DNA of 58,824 nucleotides from Cupriavidus sp. UYMMa02A (lineage in GTDB: Bacteria; Pseudomonadota; Gammaproteobacteria; Burkholderiales; Burkholderiaceae): contig LRMT01000098.1 of NCBI GenBank assembly GCA_001725945.1, positions 1 through 58,824 on the forward strand, given 5' to 3'. Of the stretch, positions 41,686 through 51,509 are shown piece by piece. The position numbers and the translations under genes were made by a program. Position 1 is the first letter of the stretch, and every line of letters begins with the position of its first letter. Under the pieces are notes generated by a model. It worked only from the letters and a program-made list of their open reading frames with translations. It was not told where the DNA came from and made no database searches.

Positions 41686-42474
41686 ATGAGCGACAACCGG
41701 TCCAACGATCCCCAAGACGAATCGCAGCAGGAAACCTTCATTTCCCACCTGATCGAGCTGCGCGAGCGCCTGGTCAAGGCGGTGGCCGGCATCATCCTGG
41801 TGTTTGTGGGGCTGGTGTACTGGGCGCCGGTCATCTTCAACCTGTTCGCGCGTCCGCTGATGGAATCGCTGCCCAAGGGCGGCAAGATGATCGTGACCGA
41901 TGTGACGGGCTCCTTCTTCGTGCCGATGAAGGTCACGCTGCTGGTCGCGTTCCTGATTGCGCTGCCGTGGGTGCTGTACCAGGTCTGGCAATTCGTTGCG
42001 CCGGGCCTGTACCAGCATGAGAAGCGGTTGATCGTGCCGCTCGTCAGCAGCAGCTATGTGCTGTTCCTGTGCGGCGTGGCATTTGCGTACTTCCTTGTCT
42101 TCCCTACCGTCTTCCATTTCATGGCGCACTACAACGCGCCGCTGGGCGCGGACATGTCGACGGATATCGACAAGTACCTGAGCTTCGCCATGACCATGTT
42201 CCTCGCCTTCGGCATCACCTTCGAAGTGCCGGTGGTGGTGATTGTCCTGGTGCGCTTTGGCGTTGTGGAGCTTGAAAAGCTCAAGCAGGTCCGTCCCTAT
42301 GTGATCGTTGGAGCCTTCATCATTGCGGCCGTGGTCACGCCGCCAGACGTGCTTTCCCAGCTACTTCTGGCTTTGCCCCTGATCGCGCTGTATGAACTCG
42401 GGCTGCTCATGGCTCGCTTCGTCGGCAGGCCCGAACCCAGTACCGATACTGCAGGGGAAACTCAGGCCGATTGA
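41686..42474 (+). CDS. tatC: Sec-independent protein translocase subunit TatC
   Basis: 262 aa, intact. Six transmembrane helices; N-terminal FISHLIELRERLVKAVAGI is the signal-peptide-binding region, with FFVPMKVTLLVAFLIALPWVLYQVWQFVAPGLY and the conserved FGITFEVPVVVIVLV. Core receptor of the Tat pathway. Probable clients in this window: PetA, SorA, the second Bug protein and MsrP. Confidence 0.97.
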   Translation: MSDNRSNDPQDESQQETFISHLIELRERLVKAVAGIILVFVGLVYWAPVIFNLFARPLMESLPKGGKMIVTDVTGSFFVPMKVTLLVAFLIALPWVLYQVWQFVAPGLYQHEKRLIVPLVSSSYVLFLCGVAFAYFLVFPTVFHFMAHYNAPLGADMSTDIDKYLSFAMTMFLAFGITFEVPVVVIVLVRFGVVELEKLKQVRPYVIVGAFIIAAVVTPPDVLSQLLLALPLIALYELGLLMARFVGRPEPSTDTAGETQAD

Positions 42475-42510
42475 GGCCGTGGCAAAAGTGGAAGACATTG
42501 TTTTGCACCA

Positions 42511-42534
42511 AAATGGGGAATTCGTTCCCCATTT
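42511..42534 (+). terminator. Hairpin terminator after tatC with TTCG tetraloop
   Basis: AAATGGGGAA (42511-42520), loop TTCG, TTCCCCATTT (42525-42534): a perfect 10-bp stem closed by the extra-stable UUCG loop, then a T-rich stretch (CTGTTGTT). It ends the his/tat transcript ahead of the porin gene. Confidence 0.7.
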
Positions 42535-42592
42535 CTGTTGTTCAGTCACAACAAAAAACGGCCGTATACGCGGTTTACGCCGAAAAAGCCTT

Positions 42593-42620
42593 CTGACGGC
42601 CGGGGACGCTGGCCCATAAT
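42593..42620 (+). promoter_or_regulatory. Candidate porin promoter
   Basis: CTGACG (42593-42598), a 16-bp spacer, CATAAT (42615-42620), leaving about an 80-nt 5' leader before the porin ATG. The leader contains the inverted repeat GCCCAA / TTGGGC (about 42650-42665), possibly an mRNA-stabilising stem as in other abundant porin messages. Confidence 0.4.
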
Positions 42621-42704
42621 ACGCAGCAGACGTGAGACTAAATGCGTCGCCCAAGCACTTGGGCAACCAAGATTTCCCAATCAGTTGACAAGGAAAGTGT
42701 CGAT

Positions 42705-43858
42705 ATGAAGATGAAACTGTTTGCTGCTGCAGTCGCCGCTTTGGCCGCTGGCGGCGCGTATGCCCAATCGAGCGTGACCCTGTACGGTGTGGTTGACGCT
42801 GGTATCGAATATCAGAACAAGCAGCCGGCAGGTCAAGGCGCGAGCGCTGGTCATAGCGTGACCCGCCTGATCTCGGGTGGCCAGTCGGGCAGCCGTTGGG
42901 GCCTGCGTGGCGTGGAAGACCTGGGCGGTGGCTGAAGGGTCTGTTCGTGCTGGAAAGCGGTTTCAACGTGGATACCGGCACGATGGGCAACGACAACCGC
43001 CTGTTCGGTCGTCAAGCCTACGTTGGTGTCGGCAGCCAGTACGGTCAGCTGACCCTGGGTCGTCACCAGACCCCGTTCTATGACTTCGGTCTGCAGTTCG
43101 ACCCGATGGCCATTGCTTCGAACTACTCGATCACCGCTCAGGACGGCGCCTTCTCGAGCCGTGCCGATAACTCGCTCAAGTACATCGGTACGTTCGGTGG
43201 CCTGACCGTGAATGCCCTGTACAGCTTTGGTTGGAACACTGGCGGCGCAGTGACCTCGGTTGGCCCCGTCGTGGTTACCGGCAACAACGGTGAAGTTCCG
43301 GGTACCTGGAAGATCGGCCGTGAGTACAGTGTCGGCCTGAGCTACGCTGCTGGCCCGTTCGCTGTCGGCGCCGTGTATGACGAAACCAACCAAGGCATCT
43401 CCGCCAACCCGGATGCTACGCTGCGCCGCGCTTCGCTGGCTGGTACGTACGCCTTCGGTCCGGCCAAGCTGTTCGCTGGCTATCGTTGGGCCAAGGGTGT
43501 TGACCTGGGCGCGATTCCGTTCCTGTCGAACACCAACCTCCAGGCAATCAGCGGCGCGAAGGCGTCGTCGAACCTGTACTGGCTGGGCGCTGGCTACCAG
43601 GTCACGCCGGCGTTCTCGCTGACCGGTGCGGCTTACTACCAGGACTTCCGTGGTGCCAAGGCTGATCCGTGGCTGTTCGTGGCTACGGCTGACTACGCTC
43701 TGTCGAAGCGCACCGACGCTTACCTGAGCCTGGCCTACGCCTACAACCGCGACAACTCGAACCTGGGCGTTCAAGGCTTCAACAAGGTCAGTGTTGACTC
43801 GAGCGGTAAGGGTGACAGCCAATTCGGCGCCACCGTTGGTATCCGCCACAAGTTCTAA
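42705..43858 (+). CDS. General outer-membrane porin (one missing base)
   Basis: Gram-negative porin of the Burkholderiales OmpC-like type, 384 aa after repair; a 16-stranded trimeric beta-barrel for small hydrophilic solutes. Signal peptide MKMKLFAAAVAALAAGGAYAQ, then the family N-terminus SSVTLYGVVDAGIEYQN, then SRWGLRGVEDLGGG; the loop with PFYDFGLQFDPM; C-terminal GDSQFGATVGIRHKF ends in Phe as required for BAM recognition. One C is missing near 42932 (LGGG/LKGLFVLESGF). Codon use is more biased to preferred codons than in the neighbours, fitting high expression. RBS AAGGAAAG. Confidence 0.94.
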
Positions 43859-43899
43859 TCTGAAGCGGGCGTGAGCCCGCTGTAGATTGGCTTGATAAA

Positions 43900-43934
43900 A
43901 ACGCCGGCATCCGAAAGGGTGCCGGCGTTGTTTT
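43900..43934 (+). terminator. Terminator after the porin gene
   Basis: 12-bp stem ACGCCGGCATCC / GGGTGCCGGCGT with GAAA tetraloop (43901-43928), followed by TGTTTT. Strong and correctly placed. Confidence 0.88.
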
Positions 43935-43947
43935 GTCCGCATCCTCA

Positions 43948-43977
43948 TGCGACTGCGACTGCGACTGCGACTGCGAC
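43948..43977. repeat. Hexanucleotide microsatellite (TGCGAC)5
   Basis: Five perfect TGCGAC units with a partial sixth (TGCG), in a gene-free interval after the porin terminator. Short frames across it (Cys-Asp or Ser-Gln repeats) are not real genes. Confidence 0.9.
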
Positions 43978-44265
43978 TGCGTCGTGTTCGAGGACGGGAC
44001 ATCTGCGCATGTGTCGAGCATCAGCTTCGCATCCGTCCTGCCCTGGTGGCGGTCAGTGGTGGGTTGCCGGGGCTACAGCGATGTTTGGCGACCATCCTCG
44101 GTACTAGTTCTGGAGCCGCGGAGGCTTGCGGACAGAGTCGGCCCTCTGCGCGCGTCGCGTGACCCAGAGCCATCTCACTCGCGTCTCGGGAAGGCTGTGC
44201 GAATTACTGTCGAGCCAACGCCCCGCTGTTTCAATTGTTCCGGAAGAGGGGGCTCGAGCAGGGCA
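43978..44265. other. Gene-free interval between porin and htrA
   Basis: About 290 bp on which I see no gene, RNA or repeat on either strand. Some codon-like periodicity exists in short frames but nothing is recognisable. Confidence 0.5.
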
Positions 44266-44293
44266 ACAAAAACCCCGCCATGCTGGGCGGGGT
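44266..44293 (-). terminator. Terminator of htrA
   Basis: On the minus strand GACCCCGCC, loop CAGCAT, GGCGGGGTTTTT followed by GTT: a stable stem with a T run just after the htrA stop. Confidence 0.82.
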
Positions 44294-44325
44294 CTTTCGG
44301 TGGTCTTATCAGGAACCAGCTGGAT

Positions 44326-45521
<1,196 letters not shown>

Positions 45522-45539
45522 ATTGGAGTTTGAGCAAAA

Positions 45540-46286
45540 ATGAAGACTAAAGAGCTGGAATTGTACTTGAATGACCTGTTGCAGGTTTCCCGCTACAAGG
45601 ACTATTGTCCCAATGGCCTCCAAGTGCAAGGCAACGCCGAGATCACACACATCGTGACGGGGGTGACGGCCAGCCTGGCTCTGGTCGAGGCGGCTATCGA
45701 AGCCGGCGCGCAGGCCATTCTCGTCCATCACGGCTACTTCTGGAAAAACGAGGATGCGCGCGTGGTCGGCCAGAAGCACGCCCGCCTCAAGCGGCTGCTC
45801 GGTGCTGACGTCAACCTGTTCGCCTATCATCTGCCGCTCGACAATCACCCGGAGTTCGGCAACAACGCGCAGCTTGCGCTCCACCTGGGCTTCACGCCGA
45901 CCGGCCGCTTCAGCGACGACGAGCTCGGCTGGACCGGCACGCTGCCGTCGCCCATGCCGCTGCAGGCGCTCGCCGCGCACGTGGGCGGCGTGCTGGGGCG
46001 CGAGCCGCTCGCCATCGGCGAGCCCGACCAGATGATCCGCACAGTAGGATGGTGCACCGGCGGTGCGCAGGGATACTTCGATGCCGCTGTCGCGGCGGGG
46101 GTCGATGCCTATCTGAGTGGCGAAGTCTCCGAGCAGACCACACACCTCGCGCGCGAGAGCGGCGTGGCCTATCTCGCTGCCGGGCATCATGCGACGGAGC
46201 GCTACGGCATTCGCTCGCTCGGCGACCATGTCGCGCAGCGCTTCGGCCTGACTCACACGTTCATCGATATTCCGAATCCTGTTTGA
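45540..46286 (+). CDS. Nif3-like dinuclear metal center protein
   Basis: 248 aa, intact. NIF3/YbgI family: hexameric ring protein binding two metal ions. Metal-binding residues: His pair in [20 protein letters not shown] and H in [16 protein letters not shown], and C-terminal [27 protein letters not shown]. Biochemical activity is debated (GTP cyclohydrolase-like fold or role in cell-wall/DNA metabolism), so only the family is asserted. Confidence 0.92.
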   Translation: MKTKELELYLNDLLQVSRYKDYCPNGLQVQGNAEITHIVTGVTASLALVEAAIEAGAQAILVHHGYFWKNEDARVVGQKHARLKRLLGADVNLFAYHLPLDNHPEFGNNAQLALHLGFTPTGRFSDDELGWTGTLPSPMPLQALAAHVGGVLGREPLAIGEPDQMIRTVGWCTGGAQGYFDAAVAAGVDAYLSGEVSEQTTHLARESGVAYLAAGHHATERYGIRSLGDHVAQRFGLTHTFIDIPNPV

Positions 46287-46300
46287 CGCATATCAATAGA

Positions 46301-46327
46301 AACGGCCCCCATCGGGGCCGTTGTCTT
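46301..46327. terminator. Bidirectional terminator between nif3 and mscL
   Basis: AACGGCCCC (46301-46309) / GGGGCCGTT (46314-46322) with a 4-base loop, between two convergent genes; a moderately T-rich tail follows on the plus strand. Confidence 0.7.
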
Positions 46328-46350
46328 GTCAGAATCTTGGTCTTGCCCGA

Positions 46351-46788
46351 TCAGGCCTGGCGGGTTTTCAGGCTGTCGCGGATTTCACGCAGCAGGACGA
46401 TATCTTCGGGCGTCGGCGGCGCCTCCGCGGGGGCTGCCGGTTCTTCGGCGCGCATCCTGTTGAATGCCCGCACCATCAGGAAAATGATGAAGGCCAGAAT
46501 CAGGAAGTTGACAACGATAGTCAGGAAATTCCCGTAAGCAAACACGGGCACGCCGGCTTTTTTCAACGCGTCAAGCGTCATTGGCGTACCCGGGGGGGGC
46601 TCCGCCAGCGTGACGAACATATTGGAGAAATCCAGCTTCCCAACGATTCGCCCGATCACAGGCATGATCAGGTCATTGACCACCGAATCCACGATTTTCC
46701 CGAATGCCGCGCCAATGATCACACCGACCGCAAGGTCGATCACGTTGCCGCGCATTGCGAAGGTCTTGAACTCCGACATCATGCTCAT
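46351..46788 (-). CDS. mscL: Large-conductance mechanosensitive channel MscL
   Basis: 145 aa, intact. Pentameric inner-membrane channel opened by membrane tension during hypo-osmotic shock. TM1 [34 protein letters not shown], including the gate residues, and TM2 [23 protein letters not shown] are typical; the C-terminal helix [16 protein letters not shown] follows. The start 46788 is preceded by AAGGAGAAAG. Alternative in-frame ATGs at 46782/46779 would trim two or three residues. Confidence 0.96.
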   Translation of the reverse strand: MSMMSEFKTFAMRGNVIDLAVGVIIGAAFGKIVDSVVNDLIMPVIGRIVGKLDFSNMFVTLAEPPPGTPMTLDALKKAGVPVFAYGNFLTIVVNFLILAFIIFLMVRAFNRMRAEEPAAPAEAPPTPEDIVLLREIRDSLKTRQA

Positions 46789-47002
46789 GGGGCTTTCTCC
46801 TTCTTTTTGCAAGCAATGAACGCCTTCAAGTCCAGAAGCCTGCCGCATCAATGCGCGGAAATCAAGCTTCCACGCGGCTATCAGCGCGTTCGACCGATAA
46901 TCGTACATTCCCATTGGGTTTTTCGCCTATCTTGCGCGGAGGTGCCTCATGTACAATTTATGGTTGACGCAAAATCTAAATTGACTTCCCCTGGGGTTTG
47001 GA

Positions 47003-47620
47003 ATGAGTGACCAGCAAGACGTGAAGAGCGTGGATAAAGGTCGCCGCAATTGGTTGATCGCGACATCCGTCGCTGGCGGCGTCGGAGGCGTAGCAGTAGC
47101 GGTTCCTTTCGTCAGTACCTTTGCACCATCCGAGAAGGCCAAAGCGGCCGGCGCGCCAGTGGAAGCCGATATCGGCGCCCTCAAGCCCGGCGAGATGATG
47201 ACAGTCGAATGGCGCGGCAAGCCGGTCTGGATCCTGCGCCGCACAGACGAGATGCTGGCCTCGCTCAAGAAGACCGACGGTGAAGTTGCCGATCCCAACT
47301 CCGACGTTCCATTCACCATGAAGACGCCGGAGTACTGCAAGAACGAAACCCGCTCCCGCGCGGAACACAAGGACCTCCTGGTCGTCGTGGGCATCTGCTC
47401 CCACCTTGGCTGCTCGCCTTCGGGCCCCTTCGTTGCCGGCTCCAATCCTCAGCTCGGCACGGATCCCGGTTTTCTCTGCCCCTGCCACGGCTCCACCTTC
47501 GACCTGGCCGGCCGCGTCTTCAAGAACAAGCCGGCGCCGCAGAATCTCGATGTCCCCCCATACCAGTTCCTGACCGACACCAAGATCGTGATCGGCAAGG
47601 ATGAGAAAGGAGAAGCTTGA
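47003..47620 (+). CDS. petA: Ubiquinol-cytochrome c reductase Rieske iron-sulfur subunit
   Basis: 205 aa, intact. Rieske protein of the bc1 complex, carrying electrons from ubiquinol to cytochrome c1. N-terminal KGRRNWLIATSVAGGVGGVAVAVP is an uncleaved twin-arginine membrane anchor, so export depends on Tat. The 2Fe-2S ligands are Cys132/His134 (CSHLGC) and Cys159/His162 (CPCHGS), with the disulfide cysteines Cys137 and Cys161. First of petABC; spaced 2 bp from petB. The upstream region contains a TACAAT (46952-46957) but no clear -35. Confidence 0.97.
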   Translation: MSDQQDVKSVDKGRRNWLIATSVAGGVGGVAVAVPFVSTFAPSEKAKAAGAPVEADIGALKPGEMMTVEWRGKPVWILRRTDEMLASLKKTDGEVADPNSDVPFTMKTPEYCKNETRSRAEHKDLLVVVGICSHLGCSPSGPFVAGSNPQLGTDPGFLCPCHGSTFDLAGRVFKNKPAPQNLDVPPYQFLTDTKIVIGKDEKGEA

Positions 47621-47622
47621 TC

Positions 47623-49026
47623 ATGGCGGCCGAAAAGCAAGTCAAGACAACCGGTCTGCTGGGCTGGATCGACGCCCGCTTCCCCGCCACGCAACTGTGG
47701 GAGGACCATCTCTCCAAGTACTACGCGCCGAAGAATTTCAACTTCTGGTATTTCTTCGGTTCGCTCGCGCTGCTGGTGCTGGTGATCCAGATCGTCACCG
47801 GCATCTTCCTGGTGATGAACTACAAGCCGGACGGCACGCTCAACGCCGCCGGCATTCCCGTGGCCTTCGCCAGCGTGGAATACATCATGCGCGAAGTGCC
47901 CTGGGGCTGGCTGGTGCGCTACATGCACTCGACCGGCGCCTCGGCGTTCTTCGTCGTGGTGTACCTGCACATGTTCCGCGGGCTGCTGTACGGTTCGTAC
48001 CGCAAGCCGCGTGAGCTAGTCTGGATCTTCGGCTGCCTGATCTTCCTGTGCCTGATGGCCGAAGCCTTCATGGGCTACCTGCTGCCATGGGGCCAGATGT
48101 CGTACTGGGGTGCCCAGGTGATCGTGAACCTGTTCTCGGCCATCCCCGTGATCGGCCAGGACCTGTCGCTGTTCATCCGCGGCGACTACGTGGTGAGCGA
48201 TGCCACGCTGAACCGCTTCTTCTCGTTCCACGTCATCGCGGTGCCGCTGGTGCTGCTGGCGCTGGTGGTCGCGCACATCATCGCGCTGCACGAAGTGGGT
48301 TCCAACAACCCGGACGGCGTCGAGATCAAGGCCAAGAAGGACGAAAACGGTATCCCGCTGGATGGCATTCCGTTCCACCCGTACTACTCGGTCCACGACA
48401 CGCTGGGTGTGGCCGGCTTCCTGATGATCTTCTCGGCCGTGATCTTCTTCTTCCCGGAAGTGGGCGGCTATTTCCTGGAAGCCAACAACTTCTTCCCGGC
48501 TGACCCGCTCAAGACTCCGCCGCACATCGCGCCGGTGTGGTACTTCACGCCGTTCTACTCGATGCTGCGTGCGACCACGTCGAACTTCCTGCCGATCCTG
48601 TGGGTGTTCTTCGCGCTGGTGCTGGGCATGCTGTTCGTGCGCAGCAAGGACGCGCGCATCAAGGCCGCTGCAGTCGCCATCGCCGTGATCCTGGCGGTCG
48701 GCTTCTACTTCATCGACGCCAAGTTCTGGGGTGTGCTGGTGATGGGCGGCTCGGTCGTGATCCTGTTCTTCCTGCCGTGGCTCGACTGCTCGCCGGTGAA
48801 GTCCATCCGTTATCGTCCCGCCTTCCACAAGACCATCCTGACCGTCTTCGTGGTGGTGTTCATCGTTCTCGGCTACCTCGGTGTGCAACCGCCGTCGCCG
48901 GTTGGTGAAAAGGTGTCGCAGCTCGGCACGCTGCTGTACTTCGCCTTCTTCCTGACCATGCCGCTGTGGAGCCGTGCCGGCGAGTTCAAGCCGGTACCGG
49001 AGCGCGTCACGTTCCATCCGCACTGA
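47623..49026 (+). CDS. petB: Ubiquinol-cytochrome c reductase cytochrome b subunit
   Basis: 467 aa, intact. Membrane subunit with two b hemes and the Qo/Qi quinone sites. Heme-ligand helices: LVRYMHSTGASAFFVVVYLHMFRGLLYGSY and SFHVIAVPLVLLALVVAHIIALHEVG. The Qo-site tetrapeptide is Pro304-Val-Trp-Tyr307 rather than the textbook PEWY. A C-terminal extension with extra helices follows, as in proteobacterial single-chain cytochrome b. ATG 47623 was preferred to an in-frame TTG two codons upstream. Confidence 0.97.
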   Translation: MAAEKQVKTTGLLGWIDARFPATQLWEDHLSKYYAPKNFNFWYFFGSLALLVLVIQIVTGIFLVMNYKPDGTLNAAGIPVAFASVEYIMREVPWGWLVRYMHSTGASAFFVVVYLHMFRGLLYGSYRKPRELVWIFGCLIFLCLMAEAFMGYLLPWGQMSYWGAQVIVNLFSAIPVIGQDLSLFIRGDYVVSDATLNRFFSFHVIAVPLVLLALVVAHIIALHEVGSNNPDGVEIKAKKDENGIPLDGIPFHPYYSVHDTLGVAGFLMIFSAVIFFFPEVGGYFLEANNFFPADPLKTPPHIAPVWYFTPFYSMLRATTSNFLPILWVFFALVLGMLFVRSKDARIKAAAVAIAVILAVGFYFIDAKFWGVLVMGGSVVILFFLPWLDCSPVKSIRYRPAFHKTILTVFVVVFIVLGYLGVQPPSPVGEKVSQLGTLLYFAFFLTMPLWSRAGEFKPVPERVTFHPH

Positions 49027-49065
49027 ACGAACGCGCGAACCCCGACAAGAGGACAAGGACACACG

Positions 49066-49809
49066 ATGAAAAAGCTGCTTTCCATCATTGCGCTGGCAGG
49101 TGCCTGCTTTGCCGCCGCGCCCGTCATGGCCAGCGAAGGGGGCTATCCCCTGGAGCCGGCACCGGTGAACACCGCAGACCTGTCGTCGCTGCAGCGTGGC
49201 GCCAAGCTGTTCGTCAACTACTGCCTGAACTGCCACGGCGCATCGTTGATGCGCTACAACCGGCTCAAGGACATCGGCCTGACCGATGACCAGATCCGCG
49301 AGAACCTGCTGTTCTCCGCGGACAAGGTTGGCGAGACCATGAACATCGCCATGCAGCCGAAGGAAGCCAAGGCCTTCTTCGGCGCGCAGCCGCCTGACCT
49401 GTCGGTGATCGCCCGCGCGCGCGGCAACGACTGGCTCTACACCTACCTGCGCACCTTCTACCGCGACGACAGCCGCGCAACCGGCTGGAACAACCTGGTG
49501 TTCCCCAGCGTCGGCATGCCGCACGTGCTGTGGGAACTGCAAGGGCAGCGCACTGCCAAGTTCGCCGAAGTGGAAGAACATGGCGAGAAGGTCCACAAGT
49601 TTGCCGGCTTCGAGCAACTGAGCCCCGGCAAGTTGAGCAAGGTAGACTACGACCAGGCTGCCGCCGACCTGGTCGGCTTCCTGGACTGGATGGCCGAACC
49701 CGCGCAGAACCACCGCAAGCGCCTGGGCGTGTGGGTGCTGCTGTTCCTGGGCATGTTCACGATCTTTGCCTGGCGCCTGAATGCCGCCTTCTGGAAGGAC
49801 GTGAAGTAA
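49066..49809 (+). CDS. petC: Ubiquinol-cytochrome c reductase cytochrome c1 subunit
   Basis: 247 aa, intact. Sec signal peptide (KLLSIIALAGACFAAAPVMA), covalent heme site Cys53-x-x-Cys56-His57 (CLNCH), conserved AKAFFGAQPPDLSVIARARG and a C-terminal membrane anchor WVLLFLGMFTIFAWRLNAAFW. Hands electrons from the Rieske centre to soluble cytochrome c. Last gene of petABC; a terminator follows. Confidence 0.97.
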   Translation: MKKLLSIIALAGACFAAAPVMASEGGYPLEPAPVNTADLSSLQRGAKLFVNYCLNCHGASLMRYNRLKDIGLTDDQIRENLLFSADKVGETMNIAMQPKEAKAFFGAQPPDLSVIARARGNDWLYTYLRTFYRDDSRATGWNNLVFPSVGMPHVLWELQGQRTAKFAEVEEHGEKVHKFAGFEQLSPGKLSKVDYDQAAADLVGFLDWMAEPAQNHRKRLGVWVLLFLGMFTIFAWRLNAAFWKDVK

Positions 49810-49835
49810 CGTCCCAGCCGGCCCGGCATGAAGGA

Positions 49836-49884
49836 CAGGGCCAGAGCGGAAGTTGCTGTCGCAGCACCGCTCTGGCCCTTTTTT
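49836..49884 (+). terminator. Terminator after petC
   Basis: 13-bp stem AGGGCCAGAGCGG / CCGCTCTGGCCCT with a 17-base loop (which itself can form a small stem), followed by a T run. Confidence 0.88.
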
Positions 49885-50016
49885 CATTGAAATTGCCCAA
49901 ATCGGCAGCCTTAAAGTGGATCATATTTAACTTATTTGCTTTTCGGTGCCCGACTTTGGCAGAATGTCAGACCTTACCGTCCGACCCCGCATCGGCTAAG
50001 CCCAAGGAATCCAACC

Positions 50017-50626
50017 ATGATGGTGTTGTATTCGGGTACGACTTGCCCGTTTTCCCACGTTGCCGCCTTGTCCTGTTCGAAAAGGGCATGGACTTCGAGA
50101 TCCGCGACGTTGACCTGTTCAACAAGCCCGAAGATATTTCGGTGATGAACCCCTACGGCCAGGTGCTATCCTGGTCGAGCGCGACCTCATCCTGTATGAG
50201 TCGAATATCATCAACGAGTACATCGACGAGCGCTTCCCGCACCCGCAGCTGATGCCGGCCGATCCGGTGCAGCGCGCCCGCGCCCGCCTGTTCCTGTTCA
50301 ACTTCGAAAAGGAACTGTTCACCCACGTCTACGTGCTGGAGAACGAAAAGGGCAAGGCTGCCGAGAAGAACCACGAGCGCGCCCGTGCCGCGATCCGCGA
50401 CCGCCTGACCCAGCTCGCGCCGATCTTCGTCAAGAACAAGTACATGCTTGGCGAAGAGTTCTCGATGCTCGACGTGGCCATTGCTCCGCTGCTGTGGCGC
50501 CTCGACCACTACGGTATCGAGCTGTCGAAGAACGCCGCGCCTCTGCTCAAGTACGCCGAGCGCATCTTCAGCCGTCCGGCCTATATCGAAGCGCTCACCC
50601 CGTCAGAAAAGGTGATGCGCCGCTAA
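50017..50626 (+). CDS. sspA: Stringent starvation protein A (two missing bases)
   Basis: RNA-polymerase-associated protein with a glutathione-transferase fold, 203 aa after repair. MMVLYSGTTCPFSHRCRLVLFEKGMDFEIRDVDL is the thioredoxin-like half; [37 protein letters not shown] follows; the helical half ends SEKVMRR. One C is missing near 50058 (PFSH/RCRLVL) and one near 50166 ([10 protein letters not shown]). The sspA-sspB pair downstream of petABC is conserved in betaproteobacteria. Confidence 0.95.
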
Positions 50627-50682
50627 GCCTGGCAGGCCCGATGCTTGCATCGGGCCCACCACCGGCGCCATGAAGAATCACC

Positions 50683-51170
50683 ATGCCTGAAACCTCCACC
50701 AAGCCCTATCTGATTCGCGCCATCTACGAATGGTGCACGGACAACGGCTTCACGCCGTACGTCGCCGTCTTTGTCGACGCGAATACCAGCGTGCCGCGCG
50801 AGTTCGTCAAGAACAACGAGATCGTGCTCAACGTCAGCTTCGACGCCACCAGCGGCCTGGACATGGGCAATGAGTGGATCACGTTCAGCGCTCGCTTCGG
50901 CGGCATCTCGCGCAAGATCGACGTGCCCGTGGAAAACGTGCTCGCCATCTACGCGCGCGAGAACGGCCAGGGCATGGCATTCCCGGTCGAGCGCAGCGTG
51001 CCGGAAACGCTGGCCGCAACCGAGCGCGAAAACAACCCCCCGCCCAAGCTGGCCCCGGTGGAATCCGAAGTCTCCGCCAGCCCCGAACAGGCGCACCGGA
51101 CGATGACGAAACCCCGCCGCCCGTGCCACGTATCGGCGGCAAGAAGCCGTCGCTGAAGGTGGTGAAGTAA
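50683..51170 (+). CDS. sspB: ClpXP adaptor, stringent starvation protein B (one missing base)
   Basis: Adaptor delivering ssrA-tagged proteins to ClpXP, 162 aa after repair. Folded domain: KPYLIRAIYEWCTDNGFTPYVAVFVD, EFVKNNEIVLNVSFDATSGLDMGNEWITFSARFGG, VPVENVLAIYARENGQGMAFP. One base is missing near 51094; the restored flexible tail reads PDDDETPPPVPRIGGKKPSLKVVK, whose last residues are the ClpX-binding motif typical of SspB. Confidence 0.95.
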
Positions 51171-51182
51171 GTCACAGGTGAC

Positions 51183-51212
51183 TTACCAAAGCGGACCGTG
51201 ATGCAGTAGAAT
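51183..51212 (+). promoter_or_regulatory. Candidate promoter of tRNA-Thr
   Basis: TTACCA (51183-51188), an 18-bp spacer, TAGAAT (51207-51212), placing a start site about 12 nt before the tRNA. Pattern match only. Confidence 0.4.
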
Positions 51213-51231
51213 CGCGGTCTGCATCAGATAT

Positions 51232-51307
51232 GCCGGCTTAGCTCATCAGGTAGAGCAGTTGATTTGTAATCATCAGGTGGCGGGTTCGAGTCCTGCAGCC
51301 GGCACCA
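51232..51307 (+). tRNA. tRNA-Thr (anticodon TGT)
   Basis: 76 nt including an encoded CCA end. Acceptor stem GCCGGCT/AGCCGGC, D arm GCTC...GAGC, T arm GCGGG-TTCGAGT-CCTGC, and anticodon loop TTTGTAA with TGT at 51265-51267. The anticodon stem GTTGA/TCATC contains one T-T mismatch at its second pair. Acceptor and T stems are fully paired. Confidence 0.95.
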
Positions 51308-51313
51308 ATTAGA

Positions 51314-51349
51314 ACAAGGGGTTACAGGTGAAAGCCTGTGACCCCTTGT
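51314..51349 (+). terminator. Terminator-like hairpin after tRNA-Thr
   Basis: ACAAGGGGT.TACAGG / CCTGTGACCCCTTGT around a short GAAAG-containing loop, followed by CGTTT. A long stem 7 bp after the tRNA; consistent with processing or termination. Confidence 0.6.
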
Positions 51350-51400
51350 CGTTTCTGCGCCGGCTCGGCGTTCGCAGCCTTGTCGCGAGCGCCGTTCGTC

Positions 51401-51470
51401 AAGGCTCGGCATGCGTTTCGCGGCCCTCATGGCAAGCGCGCGCAGTTTGCCGCCGCGGATATAGGGCAGC
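51401..51470 (-). pseudogene. Remnant of a Bug-family solute-binding protein gene
   Basis: On the minus strand a short stretch reads LPYIRGGKLRALAMRAAKRMPSL, which matches the Bug-family segment around the xxIRxGKLRALAVTxAKRxxxLPDVPT motif. Nothing of the family is recognisable before or after it, so it is a fragment of an otherwise deleted gene lying between tRNA-Thr and the catabolic cluster. Confidence 0.6.
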
Positions 51471-51509
51471 GCCCGGGTCGTGCGTGGGCACCAAACCGTT
51501 AGCCCGTCG

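Noticed and set aside
48016..49887. Long open frame (623 codons) on the minus strand across petB and petC
   Set aside because: Exact antisense of two conserved, intact genes in high-GC DNA; its sequence is Arg/His/Gln-rich low-complexity with no family resemblance.
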